NCBI GenBank assembly: GCA_963739645.1 | Contig: CAVUBM010000067.1 | Coordinates: forward strand, 1-64,000 | DNA: 64,000 nt | Origin: JASHPR01 sp963739645 | Lineage (GTDB): Bacteria; Actinomycetota; Actinomycetes; Streptosporangiales; Streptosporangiaceae | Reading direction: 5' to 3' | Shown here: piece after piece, positions 8,366-16,496 of the stretch | Layout: every line of letters begins with the position of its first letter | Position numbering within the stretch: the first letter of the stretch is position 1 | Translations under genes and position numbers: made by a program | Notes under the pieces: model-generated | Told to the model about the DNA's origin: nothing | The model's database searches: none | What the model saw: only the letters and a program-made list of their open reading frames with translations

Positions 8366-8640
8366 TCACCACCTCAGCCAAGTGACTTCAAGGACAACAT
8401 CGGCTTCCCAGTCCAGGCAGCGCAGCCATACATGATGCCCGATCGCGTTCTTCATCCGCCGACGGCCGAACTCCCGGTCGGTGCTCACCACCACCGCCTC
8501 ATGCTCGGACGCCCACACTGTCAGCGCGTCATCGGTCGCGGCAGCTAACCCGACCTGGCTCGCCGTGAGGCACTCATGCCCCTGCGCCGCAGCATCCGGC
8601 CCACAGCGGCATCGACATCGTGATCAAGCAGGAAGCGCAC
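8366..8640 (-). pseudogene. DUF5615 PIN-like toxin, one-base frameshift
   Basis: The gene begins at GTG 8640 with RFLLDHDVDAAVGRMLRRRG; after a one-base shortfall near 8575 it continues ECLTASQVGLAAATDDALTV, WASEHEAVVVSTDREFGRRR and ends in DVVLEVTWLRW. This is the DUF5615 family of PIN-domain-like proteins: an acidic N-terminal LLDHDVD, the TDD and the STDREF motif are the expected acidic positions of a VapC-like nuclease site. About 90 residues, normal length. Its start overlaps the stop of the preceding antitoxin gene (TAGTG), typical of a translationally coupled toxin-antitoxin pair. The missing base sits beside a G run (AGGGGC), so a consensus error is likely and the gene may be intact in the organism. 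Confidence 0.75.
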
Positions 8641-9280
8641 TACCCGGCCGCAGCCAGGAGCCGGGACGCCTCGGCCACGTCAGCGGCGCTTCAGATCCGG
8701 GAATGCCTCCAGGATCGCATCGGTGTCGTAGCCGTGCCGCAGATAGTCCTGCACGGTCGACACGCGGATCCGGGTGCCCGCGAACACCGGCGCGCTGGCA
8801 TGCACGCCGCGCTGCTTCACCACCCGGCCCGCATCGCTCGCCTGACGCTGCGCGGCCCTGGTGATCCGCGCCCGCAGCGGGTCCAGGCGCAGGATCTTCT
8901 CCAGGACGATCTGATCGGGCCGCAGGTCACCCTCCCAGGTCCCGTCCGAGTGCTGGAAGTAGATCTCCTGGCCGAGGGTGGCGAACGTCAGCTCCCGCAG
9001 CGGCGCCTCGTAGCCACGCGACCGCAGGTGCTCCACTACGCGCCGGATGTGCTGCAGCGACATGTCCCGCTCGGTCCGCAGCTCCGCCACCACCAGCAGC
9101 GACAGAAGATCTTGGAAGCTGTACAACCGGACCGTGTTCTTCGGGCTCAGCTGACGCCGGATCGACGGCACGACCAGGCCGGTCTCTTCCCAGTAGCGCA
9201 GCCGCCGCATGGACACCCGGGCGAGCTTACGGGCACGGGTATCGGGAAACGCTAGAAGCTCCTCGCGTGGCCGACGCCAT
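8640..9280 (-). pseudogene. MerR-like HTH plus DUF433 antitoxin, two single-base frameshifts
   Basis: The best start is ATG 9280 (GGAAGG and GAGAG upstream), giving MASATR, then, after a missing base near 9262, EELLAFPDTRARKLARVSMR and RLRYWEETGLV. This is a MerR-type winged HTH at the N-terminus, followed by TVRLYSFQDLLSLLVVAELR. A linker leads to the C-terminal DUF433 domain (APVFAGTRIRVSTVQDYLRH, then ILEAFPDL). A second missing base near 8682 separates it from the true tail DVAEASRLLAAAG, whose TAG stop overlaps the toxin start. Intact length would be about 212 residues. DUF433 proteins pair with DUF5615 toxins as antitoxins; the HTH domain suggests that this one also represses its own operon (inference). 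Confidence 0.75.
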
Positions 9281-9472
9281 CTCTCGCACCTTCCGTCGCC
9301 TGCCTTGATCGTAAACCGGAACCACCCGGAACCGGCGCAGACACCCGGCAGTCAGATACCTCAGCCCTCCACTCAACGATCGAGCGGCTGCGAGCCGGAC
9401 TCGCCCGCACCGATGCCGTTGCATGTCACCTACGGCGTACTCTGCCGCGCTCGCGTGCGTCCCGATCCCGCG

Positions 9473-9548
9473 GACAAACCGCGGACAAACGATCAAAAGG
9501 CCCGACCGCCGTTTCCGGCGATCAGGCCCCTGACCTGCACTTACCTGG
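9473..9548. repeat. tRNA 3'-flank module, copy B, with hairpin
   Basis: Paralogue of 8121-8194. It has GACAAACCGCGGACAAACGA, then a hairpin with arms around GGCCCGACCGCCG and CGGCGATCAGGCC, then CCTGACCTGCACTTAC up to the initiator tRNA 3' end. Reading rightward in the plus direction, the last frame runs into the tRNA as VAGAGFEPATSGL, a string often seen at the C-termini of predicted integrases that read into tRNA genes. The hairpin can serve as transcription terminator for the minus-strand tRNA. Confidence 0.55.
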
Positions 9549-9622
9549 TAGCGGGGGCGGGATTTGAACCCGCGACCTCTGGGTTATGAGCCCAGCGAGC
9601 TACCGAACTGCTCCACCCCGCG
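9546..9622 (-). tRNA. Initiator tRNA-Met (CAT)
   Basis: Complete cloverleaf on the minus strand. Acceptor 5' strand CGCGGGG (9616-9622) pairs with 3' CCCCGC, leaving the unpaired position 1-72 (C-T) that marks bacterial initiators. D-arm GAGCAGTTCGGTAGCTC, anticodon arm CTGGG-CTCATAA-CCCAG with the three G-C pairs typical of initiator tRNA, T-arm GCGGG-TTCAAAT-CCCGC, and an encoded CCA at 9546-9548. It is the only undamaged RNA gene in the window and marks the right border of the worn accessory region. Confidence 0.95.
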
Positions 9623-9691
9623 TCGAAGTCCCTTCACTTTAGGGCCTTAGCGAACGGCAGGCAAATTGCCTGGCCGCTGGCAGCGCTTCGC

Positions 9692-12652
9692 TCAGACCCC
9701 GTTGTTCCCCCCGCTGGGCGCCGACATCCAGATCACGTAGTGCACGGGCCAGAGCGTAGTCGGCGGCTGGGCCAGGGTGTGCGGATCCTGCGTGGTGGCC
9801 AGGTCGACCACCCGGACCGGGCTGCCGCCGCCGTAGGCGGCGACCTGCCCCGGTCTCGCTCCGAGCAGCACGGGCCGGCGTCCCGCGCCGCGGATCCCGG
9901 ACAGGACGCTGCGCACGGCCGGGCCCGGCCGCCCGATCATCCACGCCACCGGAACGCCGCACATCCCGCGGATCACCTGCGTGAACCGCTCGGCCACCGG
10001 CCGGTCCACGATCACCACCGTGGCCGAGGGCCCGATCGACGAGCAGAGCCTGGCCACGGCCCCGTACTGCCCCTGCCCGGCCCGCTTCAGCGCCAGGCCG
10101 TCGGCGGTCGTGCGCGCCGCGCCGCCCTGGCCCGCATGCCCCAGTCCCAGGCCGAAGGTGGTCTGCGCGGTGGGCAGGAGCAGTGCGGCGACGCAGAACG
10201 CGGCCGCGACCGACGCGGTCGTCTGGCCCGCCCCTCGCGACCGCGCCAGCCCGCGCAGCCACGCGGACGCCCATATCGCGCAGAGGATCAGCCCGGGCAG
10301 TACCAGCGGCACCAGGCGGCGGCTGGCCCAGGGCTGGTCCGGGACCGTCGCCGGGTGCCAGAGGACGGCGGCCGACCCGCAGCAGATGACCGCGAGCGGC
10401 AGGCCCCAGATGCGCGCGGTGCCTGACGGGTCCCGCCACAAGATCAGCGCCCGGAGGCACCACCGCACCAGGAGGGCCAGGCCGAACCCGCCGAGCAGCA
10501 GCGCCGGCAGGCCGATGTACCAGATGACCCAGTACAGGGTGTCCTCGGCGTAGGTCCGCCCGGGGTCGACCGGCAGGTGCTCAAGCTGCTGCAGGCCGGC
10601 CACGTAGGCCGACTCGACCGCGTTGGACAGCTGCCGCGCGGTCTGCAGGTACGGCCGGATCGCGAGGCCGATCAGCGCGGCCACGGCCAGCACCGCGCCG
10701 AGATCGGGCAGCCACCGCAGCGGGCGCCCGGGCGGCCGCCGCCGTCCCTCGCCGCGGAACCCGAGCAACCGCACCAGCTCCACTCCAGCCCAGGTCACCG
10801 CCGCGAGACCGGCCGCGATCAGCCCGGTCAGCTCGGGTACCGGCCGCAGCGAGTTCAGGAACGGCCCGGCCAGCAGGTATCCGTCGGCGAGCGCGTACCC
10901 GATGCCGACCGCCAGGCCGATGCAGAACGCCAACGCCGCCCGGCACCGCCCCACCACCAGCAGGCCGACGAACGGGATCGCGGGCAGCACGTCGACGAGC
11001 CCCCCGATCCGCACCAGCGCGGTGAGGCCGAGCGCGAGCCCGCCCAGCGCCATCAGCGCCCGTTGCGGCGTGTACCAGCTGTCCCGCCACGGCCGGCGCT
11101 TCCCGCCTCCCGCGAGCGCATCCCGCGGTGCATCCGGAGCGGCCTGCGATGCCGTTACGCTAACCGCCCGGCGATCTCGGCCCGCAACGCCGAGGGTCAG
11201 CGCGTCCACCACCAGGCACAGCCCGCCGAACAGCAGCACCTGCCCGGCCGTCTCGGTGAACGGGCCCCGGCTCGTGTACTGCTCGGGAAGCGTGAACGCG
11301 AGCACCAGGGCACCAGCGGGAGCCCACTGCGGCCCGGTCAGCCGGCCGACCAGCCCGCCGAACGCCAGGATCGCGAGTCCGCCCAGGATCGGGCCCAGCG
11401 CCGCGGCGGCCGTGGTGCCGTTTACCCAGAAGCCGCCGGCCAGGACCAGCGGCAGCCCTGACATGAGACCGGGCACGACAGCGGTGCCGCCGGAGAAGAA
11501 GCCGATGCTGCTGAAGCCGAGCCCAGGGTGGGCGCCGCCGAACGCGGCCAGCGCCTGAGGAATCGGCAGCGAGCCGTGCTGCGCGATCCAGTAGCCCGTC
11601 TGCAGGTAGGCCCCGGGGTCGCGGAGCACGATGACGGTCTCGGAGTTGAACAGGAACTGCCACAGGGCAAACCCGGCCGCCACCGCGGCCGTGCCCGCCA
11701 GGCCCCACCAGCCTGGCCAGGCCTGCTCCCGGCCCGGCGCGGCGCCCGCTGCCTCGCCCGCCGTGGCCTGGCCGGCCGTGGCTCGCAGGCCGTGGCTCCG
11801 CTGGCCGGCCGCCGCCTGGCCAGCCTCCGTCTCGCCGTCCGCCGTCTCGCCCGGTCCTGCCTGGCGGGGCACGGCCGGGCGGGGCACGGTCTGGCCCGGC
11901 CGCCCGCTGACCCCCGGCAGCGCCCGGGGCCAGCTTCCTGGCACCTGATGCAGGCCGAACGCGGCCAGAGCAACGGCCAGCGGCGCGGCGATGAGCAGCA
12001 TGGGCACCGGCAGGAACACCCCGGCCAGCAGCAGCGGCAACCCGGGCAGCAGCCAGGCCATGACCAGGATCGCCGGCAGCACAGTGATCCTGGCGAACCC
12101 GGTTCCGCTGGCGGACGGCTGCCCGGGCGGACGCTGAGGCAGGCGGCGGCGGATCGCCGCCAGCCCGGATTGAGCTCGCCCGGCCGCCCGTCCGGCGCCG
12201 GCCCGCCCCGATGGCAGGCGGACCCAGGCTCGCGACACCGCGAGGCCGGCGGGCGTTTCCGGCTGTCCGTCCGGCCCGGGGTGGCCGCCGGGCACTAACC
12301 CGTCGTCCTCATGCCCGGTCCTGGCTCCCGGCTGCCCGGTGCGGGGCTCCGCACCGTCTTCTGACCGGGCCCGGGGGGTCGTGATGCGCGGCATCTCGGC
12401 GGTGAGCGCCTGGTCAGCCGGCGGAACAGCCTTCGCCGGTTCACCGGCATCGATATCCTCAAGCTTGCCGTTGACGTCCGTGGCCCCCGCTGACTGGTCA
12501 GTCGCAGCGGTGTTGCCGGTCGGGCGGTCGCCAGAACGCACGCGTCCCACTCTAGAACGGGACGGCTGGCAGGACCGCACATGACCGCAGGCCGCGCCGG
12601 GAGCAGCGGCCGGATAGGCCACCAATGGCTCGCCGACCTGGACTTTTGCCAA
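9692..12652 (-). CDS. Large multispanning membrane protein, GT-C glycosyltransferase-like
   Basis: 986 residues from a TTG at 12652; an internal start is possible because the first ~190 residues are low-complexity and hydrophilic, and a second Gly/Ala/Gln-rich linker follows two hydrophobic helices. The C-terminal ~650 residues hold 12 or more transmembrane helices. The first extracytoplasmic loop has VIVLRDPGAYLQTGYWIAQH; the acidic residue in such a loop after the first helix is where GT-C enzymes (ArnT/PMT-like) place their catalytic Asp/Glu. GPFTETAGQVLLFGGL and other helices follow, and a C-terminal globular part has TVVIVDRPVAERFTQVIRGM. Likely a transferase using polyprenyl-phosphate sugars, or a large envelope protein of unknown role. 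It is divergent from the LCP genes, in an envelope-gene neighbourhood. No indels across 3 kb. Confidence 0.7.
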   Translation of the reverse strand: MAKVQVGEPLVAYPAAAPGAACGHVRSCQPSRSRVGRVRSGDRPTGNTAATDQSAGATDVNGKLEDIDAGEPAKAVPPADQALTAEMPRITTPRARSEDGAEPRTGQPGARTGHEDDGLVPGGHPGPDGQPETPAGLAVSRAWVRLPSGRAGAGRAAGRAQSGLAAIRRRLPQRPPGQPSASGTGFARITVLPAILVMAWLLPGLPLLLAGVFLPVPMLLIAAPLAVALAAFGLHQVPGSWPRALPGVSGRPGQTVPRPAVPRQAGPGETADGETEAGQAAAGQRSHGLRATAGQATAGEAAGAAPGREQAWPGWWGLAGTAAVAAGFALWQFLFNSETVIVLRDPGAYLQTGYWIAQHGSLPIPQALAAFGGAHPGLGFSSIGFFSGGTAVVPGLMSGLPLVLAGGFWVNGTTAAAALGPILGGLAILAFGGLVGRLTGPQWAPAGALVLAFTLPEQYTSRGPFTETAGQVLLFGGLCLVVDALTLGVAGRDRRAVSVTASQAAPDAPRDALAGGGKRRPWRDSWYTPQRALMALGGLALGLTALVRIGGLVDVLPAIPFVGLLVVGRCRAALAFCIGLAVGIGYALADGYLLAGPFLNSLRPVPELTGLIAAGLAAVTWAGVELVRLLGFRGEGRRRPPGRPLRWLPDLGAVLAVAALIGLAIRPYLQTARQLSNAVESAYVAGLQQLEHLPVDPGRTYAEDTLYWVIWYIGLPALLLGGFGLALLVRWCLRALILWRDPSGTARIWGLPLAVICCGSAAVLWHPATVPDQPWASRRLVPLVLPGLILCAIWASAWLRGLARSRGAGQTTASVAAAFCVAALLLPTAQTTFGLGLGHAGQGGAARTTADGLALKRAGQGQYGAVARLCSSIGPSATVVIVDRPVAERFTQVIRGMCGVPVAWMIGRPGPAVRSVLSGIRGAGRRPVLLGARPGQVAAYGGGSPVRVVDLATTQDPHTLAQPPTTLWPVHYVIWMSAPSGGNNGV

Positions 12653-12752
12653 CTACATACGAAATCACACCTTTATAACACGTAACATAGGCCGCAAACC
12701 CTAGCGGCCAGGCTCCCCGGTGCCCTCCGGAGGATTCTGGCCCGGAGGAGCG
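12653..12752. promoter_or_regulatory. Divergent promoter region between membrane protein and LCP genes
   Basis: About 100 bases of locally AT-rich sequence (AACTACATACGAAATCACAC, CTTTATAACACGTAACAT) in otherwise very GC-rich DNA. TATAAC and TAACAT can serve as -10 elements in either direction. The ribosome binding site of the LCP gene (CGGAGGAG, 12743-12750) ends the region. Confidence 0.5.
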
Positions 12753-14285
12753 ATGAGGCGACGCACCGATGTGGACGACGCGGACTGGAACACGCCACGG
12801 CGTGGCCGGGGTGCGCCCGAACCTGTGCGCCGCTCACAGCGTTCGCTCGGCCGCCGGATCACCGCGTGGGTGGCGGTTGGCCTCGTCGCCGTCCTGGTCG
12901 TCGGCGCGCTCGGCGCCTACGTCAAGTACCGCAGCGTCTGGGACAGCATCAAGCGCGTCGACGTATCCGGCCTCATCGGCAAGCAGCCGCCCAAGTACAA
13001 CAACGCGGAGAACATCCTGCTGATCGGCTCGGATACCCGTATCGGCAAAAATGGGAACATCGGCGGGGCCACGGGCTGCAACTGCTCGGACACCCTCATG
13101 CTGCTGCACATCTCCCCCGGGCATCACGAGGCCACGGTGGTCAGCATCCCGCGGGAGACCATGGTCCCGATCCTGGCGTGCGCCGCCAGCGATGGCACCC
13201 CGGGCCAGACCGCCGGATCCGTCGGTGAGCTCGAGCTCATCAACGCGGCCCTGTCCGCGGGCGGGCCGGCCTGTACCTGGAAGACGGTCGATGCCGTCAC
13301 CGGCATCCATATCGACCATTTCATCCAGCTCGATTTCACCGGCTTCGAGAAAGTCATCAATGATCTCGGCGGGGTAAAAGTATGCCTGCCGTTTGCCGTG
13401 CACGACCCGCAGTCGAACCTCAGCCTGTCGGCCGGGGTGCACCATGTCTTCGGCCCGGAAGCCCTCGCGTTCTGGCGCACCCGCGAGGGCGTCGGCACGG
13501 GCTCCGACATCCAGCGGATCCAGCGGGACCAGTTCCTCATGGCTTCCCTCGTCCAGGGCATCGAGCACGCTAACCTGCTCGGCAGCCCGACCAGGATGCT
13601 GAACGTGATCCGCGACGCCGCGGACGCCATGACCACCGACACTGGCCTGGACCAGTCCGCGATGTTGCAGATCGCCGCGAGCCTCAAGGGCCTGAGCTCC
13701 AAGTCGGTACAGTTCGTGACCGCACCCAACGTCCCCTGGCCGCCGAACGAGAACGACGTCGAGTTCCAGCAGCCGCAGGCTGACGAGCTGTTCAACACGA
13801 TCGCGCACGACAACACGCTGCCCACGGCGACCAAGAAGCCGAAGCCGGCCACGGCGACCCCCGTGGTCGACATAGCCCCTTCCCAGGTCAACGTCGAGGT
13901 CGAGAACGGGTCGGGCGTCGGCGGTGTCGCCGGCCAGGCCGCCAGCGCCCTCACCGCCAAGGGCTTCAGCGTGGTGGGCACCGGCGACGCCCCCAGCTTC
14001 GGCTTCACCAGCTCCCAGATCGAGTACGCGGCCGCCTCCGACCTGCCTGCGGCCAACACCCTGAAGGCTCAGCTCAGCAACGCCCAGCTGATCAAGGACA
14101 CGTCGCTCACGCCGGGCACGATCCTGCTGATCGTCGGCTCCAGCTTCCACGGCCTGGGCGCCGCGGCCGCCAAGCCCAAGCAGTCGATCTCCAGCGTCAG
14201 CGCCGCCGACGGCGCCATCAAGGGGAACATCAACATCTGCAAGAACCAGGCGGCGTTCTCAGGGCCGGACAACCCGAGCATCTGA
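12753..14285 (+). CDS. LCP (LytR-CpsA-Psr) family glycopolymer ligase with LytR_C domain
   Basis: 510 residues. ATG 12753 is preferred over an upstream GTG because GGAGGAG lies just before it. Order: cytoplasmic basic N-terminus; one membrane helix (~36-57, WVAVGLVAVLVVGALGAYV); extracytoplasmic LCP domain with NILLIGSDTR, CSDTLMLLHISPGHHEATVV, SIPRETMVPI, FTGFEKVINDLGGVKVCLP and SDIQRIQRDQFLMASL; then a C-terminal LytR_C domain (VNVEVENGSGVGGVAGQAAS). The Asp and Arg residues in these motifs are the pyrophosphate/metal-binding residues of the family. LCP enzymes transfer lipid-linked glycopolymers (arabinogalactan, teichoic or teichuronic acids) to peptidoglycan at the outer membrane face. 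A paralogue follows at 14478. Confidence 0.9.
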   Translation: MRRRTDVDDADWNTPRRGRGAPEPVRRSQRSLGRRITAWVAVGLVAVLVVGALGAYVKYRSVWDSIKRVDVSGLIGKQPPKYNNAENILLIGSDTRIGKNGNIGGATGCNCSDTLMLLHISPGHHEATVVSIPRETMVPILACAASDGTPGQTAGSVGELELINAALSAGGPACTWKTVDAVTGIHIDHFIQLDFTGFEKVINDLGGVKVCLPFAVHDPQSNLSLSAGVHHVFGPEALAFWRTREGVGTGSDIQRIQRDQFLMASLVQGIEHANLLGSPTRMLNVIRDAADAMTTDTGLDQSAMLQIAASLKGLSSKSVQFVTAPNVPWPPNENDVEFQQPQADELFNTIAHDNTLPTATKKPKPATATPVVDIAPSQVNVEVENGSGVGGVAGQAASALTAKGFSVVGTGDAPSFGFTSSQIEYAAASDLPAANTLKAQLSNAQLIKDTSLTPGTILLIVGSSFHGLGAAAAKPKQSISSVSAADGAIKGNINICKNQAAFSGPDNPSI

Positions 14286-14342
14286 GCCGCCGGCCGGACC
14301 GCCGAGACGCGAGACGCTGGCCTGCCCGGACATCCGGAGCAT

Positions 14343-14379
14343 CCTGGGGCGTTCGCTATCCCGAACACCCCGGCTTTTT
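14343..14379 (+). terminator. Rho-independent terminator after first LCP gene
   Basis: Inverted repeat CTGGGGCGTTCG / CGAACACCCCGG around CTATCC, followed by CTTTTTGG. It lies 58 bases after the LCP stop, so the two LCP genes are probably transcribed separately. Confidence 0.75.
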
Positions 14380-14477
14380 GGCCGGTTATCGGTGCGTGCT
14401 CACGGTTTAATCGCCTGCTCGATGGCAAGGAACCTCCCTGGGGGTCATGATCAGCAACGAGATCATGCCAGGGGGTT

Positions 14478-15812
14478 ATGAGCGGCAACGAGCACCAGAA
14501 TCCGCCTGGCGAACAGCCGCCGCGGCAGCCGTCCCTGCCCTCACCCCGGCACCGCCAGGATGGGCCGCAGGCCGGCGCGCAGCGGCCAGCCCGGCGCGTC
14601 CCGACCGGCTGGAAGGTGGCCGGCTGGGTTTCCGGTGTCGTGGCCCTGCTGGTCGTCGCAGCCTCACTCACCGCCTACTTCCGGTACCGGAGCGTCTGGA
14701 GCAGCATCCAGCGCGTGCAGATCGTCGGCCTGGGCAGCCGGCCGCCGCAGTACAGCACCAACGAGCTGAACGTCCTGCTGATCGGCTCGGACAGCCGGGC
14801 CGGGGCGAACCGGAAGTTCGGCGCCACCGTCGAGGGCCAGCGGTCAGACACGATCATGGTCCTGCACATCTCCCCTGGTCGCCACGACGCTACGGTTCTC
14901 AGCATTCCGCGTGACTCCATGGTGCCGACGCTGGCCTGCCCGGCCGACGGCCCGGGCGTCCCTGGCCAGCAGGCCGAGCCCGGGGTCAACGAGCGGATCA
15001 ACGAGACGTTCTCCAACGGCGGGCCAAGCTGCCTGTGGAAGACCATCGAGCACGAGACCGGCATCCACATTGATCACTTCATCGAACTCGCCTTCACCGG
15101 CTTCGTGCACATCATCAACGACATCGGCGGCGTCAACCTCTGCCTGCCCGTGGCCATCAACGACCCGGACTCCGGGCTGCACCTGAGCGCCGGCATGCAC
15201 CACGTCATGGGGCCCCAGGCGCTCGCGTTCTGGCGGGAACGCCACATCGGCACCGGCTCGGACCTGCAGCGCATCCAGCGGGATCAGTACCTGATGGCCT
15301 CGCTCCTGCAGGGGATCAGGCACAGTGACATCCTCGGCAGCCCGGCCAAGATCTACTCCGTCGTGGTCGACGCCGCCAGCGCGATGACCACGGACAGCGG
15401 GCTCGACCTGTCCACGATGGTGAAGATCGCTGACAGCCTCCGGGGCCTGTCGACCGACTCGGTGCAGTTCGTCCAGGTGCCCGAGATCCCCTACCCGGGC
15501 GACCCTGGGGCCGAGGTCATGTTCGAGCAGCCGCAGGCGGGCCAGCTGTTCAGCGCGATAGCCCACGACACGGCCCTGCCCAAGTCCGGCCAGGCCAACC
15601 AGGCCACCAGGCAGCGCGTCCCGTCGGCGTCCTCACCGTCGGCGTCCTCACCGTCGGCGTCGGGCTCACCGTCGGCAACGCCCTCACCGTCGTCGCCCGT
15701 CTCCGGTCTCAGCCAGACCTACGGCGGCATCAATGGGACCGCGAAGGCCTGTCACGACCAGGCCGCTTTCGCGGGCGGAGATCAGCCGGACAACTTCCCC
15801 AACCCGTTATGA
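14478..15812 (+). CDS. LCP family glycopolymer ligase, second copy, without LytR_C
   Basis: 444 residues from ATG 14478 (AGGGGG just upstream). Pro-rich cytoplasmic N-terminus, one membrane helix at ~50-70 (VAGWVSGVVALLVVAASLTA), then the LCP domain with NVLLIGSDSR, RSDTIMVLHISPGRHDATVL, SIPRDSMVPT, FTGFVHIINDIGGVNLCLP and SDLQRIQRDQYLMASLL. Clearly a paralogue of the previous gene along the whole LCP domain, but the C-terminal LytR_C domain is replaced by a short Ser/Pro-rich tail made of PSASS repeats, encoded by a near-perfect 15-base tandem repeat around 15620-15690. Expected role: attachment of a lipid-linked polymer to the wall. The tandem arrangement suggests duplication followed by loss of LytR_C. 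Confidence 0.9.
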   Translation: MSGNEHQNPPGEQPPRQPSLPSPRHRQDGPQAGAQRPARRVPTGWKVAGWVSGVVALLVVAASLTAYFRYRSVWSSIQRVQIVGLGSRPPQYSTNELNVLLIGSDSRAGANRKFGATVEGQRSDTIMVLHISPGRHDATVLSIPRDSMVPTLACPADGPGVPGQQAEPGVNERINETFSNGGPSCLWKTIEHETGIHIDHFIELAFTGFVHIINDIGGVNLCLPVAINDPDSGLHLSAGMHHVMGPQALAFWRERHIGTGSDLQRIQRDQYLMASLLQGIRHSDILGSPAKIYSVVVDAASAMTTDSGLDLSTMVKIADSLRGLSTDSVQFVQVPEIPYPGDPGAEVMFEQPQAGQLFSAIAHDTALPKSGQANQATRQRVPSASSPSASSPSASGSPSATPSPSSPVSGLSQTYGGINGTAKACHDQAAFAGGDQPDNFPNPL

Positions 15813-15869
15813 AGCCCGTCCCTGGTGCGGCCCGCCTTCGGCACCTGCGGTCCGCCCCGATCCGGCACA

Positions 15870-16496
15870 ATGACGGCAATGGAGACCTTTACCAGCTGGC
15901 ATACCTGGGCCGACGCTGAGCCAGGGCTCAGCGAGCGGCTGCCCGCCGATGTGGTCGCCACGCTGGCGCGGGCCGTGGAGTTCGCCCGCCTGCACCACGG
16001 TAACCAGCGGCGCAAGACCGGGGTACCTTACCTCGAGCACCTGCTCGAGGCCCTTCAGGTCCTCGTCCAGGGCGCCGGGGTCACCCGCCCCGACGTGCTC
16101 GTAGCCGCGGTGCTGCACGATGTCGTGGAGGACACGCCGTGCACGCTGGACGAGGTCAGCGCGGAGTTCGGGCCCAGGGTGGCCGAGCTCGTCGGCTGGG
16201 TGACGATCCCGGTTCCCGGCCCGGGCGAGAGCAGGCCGGCGGTCCGCCAGGCCTACCTGCGACGGCTGCGGGACGCGCCGCGCGACGCCATCCTGGTCAA
16301 GCTGGCCGACCGGGCGAGCAATGTGCAGACTCTGCGGAACCTGCCGCTCACCGAGCAGCGCTCCTACTACGAGCAGACCGTGGACCACATCGTCCCGCTG
16401 GCGGCAGACAAGCCATGGTTCGCCGTCTGGTACGCGGACTGGCAAGCGGAACTGGCCGACCTGGCCGGCCCCAGGACGGGCGCTAAGCCCGGCTGA
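15870..16496 (+). CDS. Small HD-domain (p)ppGpp hydrolase-like protein (MESH1/SAH type)
   Basis: 208 residues from ATG 15870 (a second ATG three codons later is equally possible). Motifs of the RelA/SpoT hydrolase half: HHGNQRRKTGVPYLEHLLEA, AAVLHDVVEDTPCTLDEV with the metal-binding HD pair at ~83-84, and KLADRASNVQTLR. There is no synthetase domain and no TGS/ACT, and the length matches small alarmone hydrolases (MESH1-like), which remove the 3'-pyrophosphate of ppGpp or act on NADPH. It is followed tail-to-tail by the next gene with a 14-base overlap. Substrate assignment is inference from family; an unrelated HD phosphohydrolase role is possible. Confidence 0.8.
   Translation: MTAMETFTSWHTWADAEPGLSERLPADVVATLARAVEFARLHHGNQRRKTGVPYLEHLLEALQVLVQGAGVTRPDVLVAAVLHDVVEDTPCTLDEVSAEFGPRVAELVGWVTIPVPGPGESRPAVRQAYLRRLRDAPRDAILVKLADRASNVQTLRNLPLTEQRSYYEQTVDHIVPLAADKPWFAVWYADWQAELADLAGPRTGAKPG

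Noticed and set aside
12834..14150. 438-codon open frame antisense to the first LCP gene
   Set aside because: High-GC shadow: the LCP gene on the other strand has all family motifs, while the antisense translation matches nothing and is Gly/Arg/Asp-biased.
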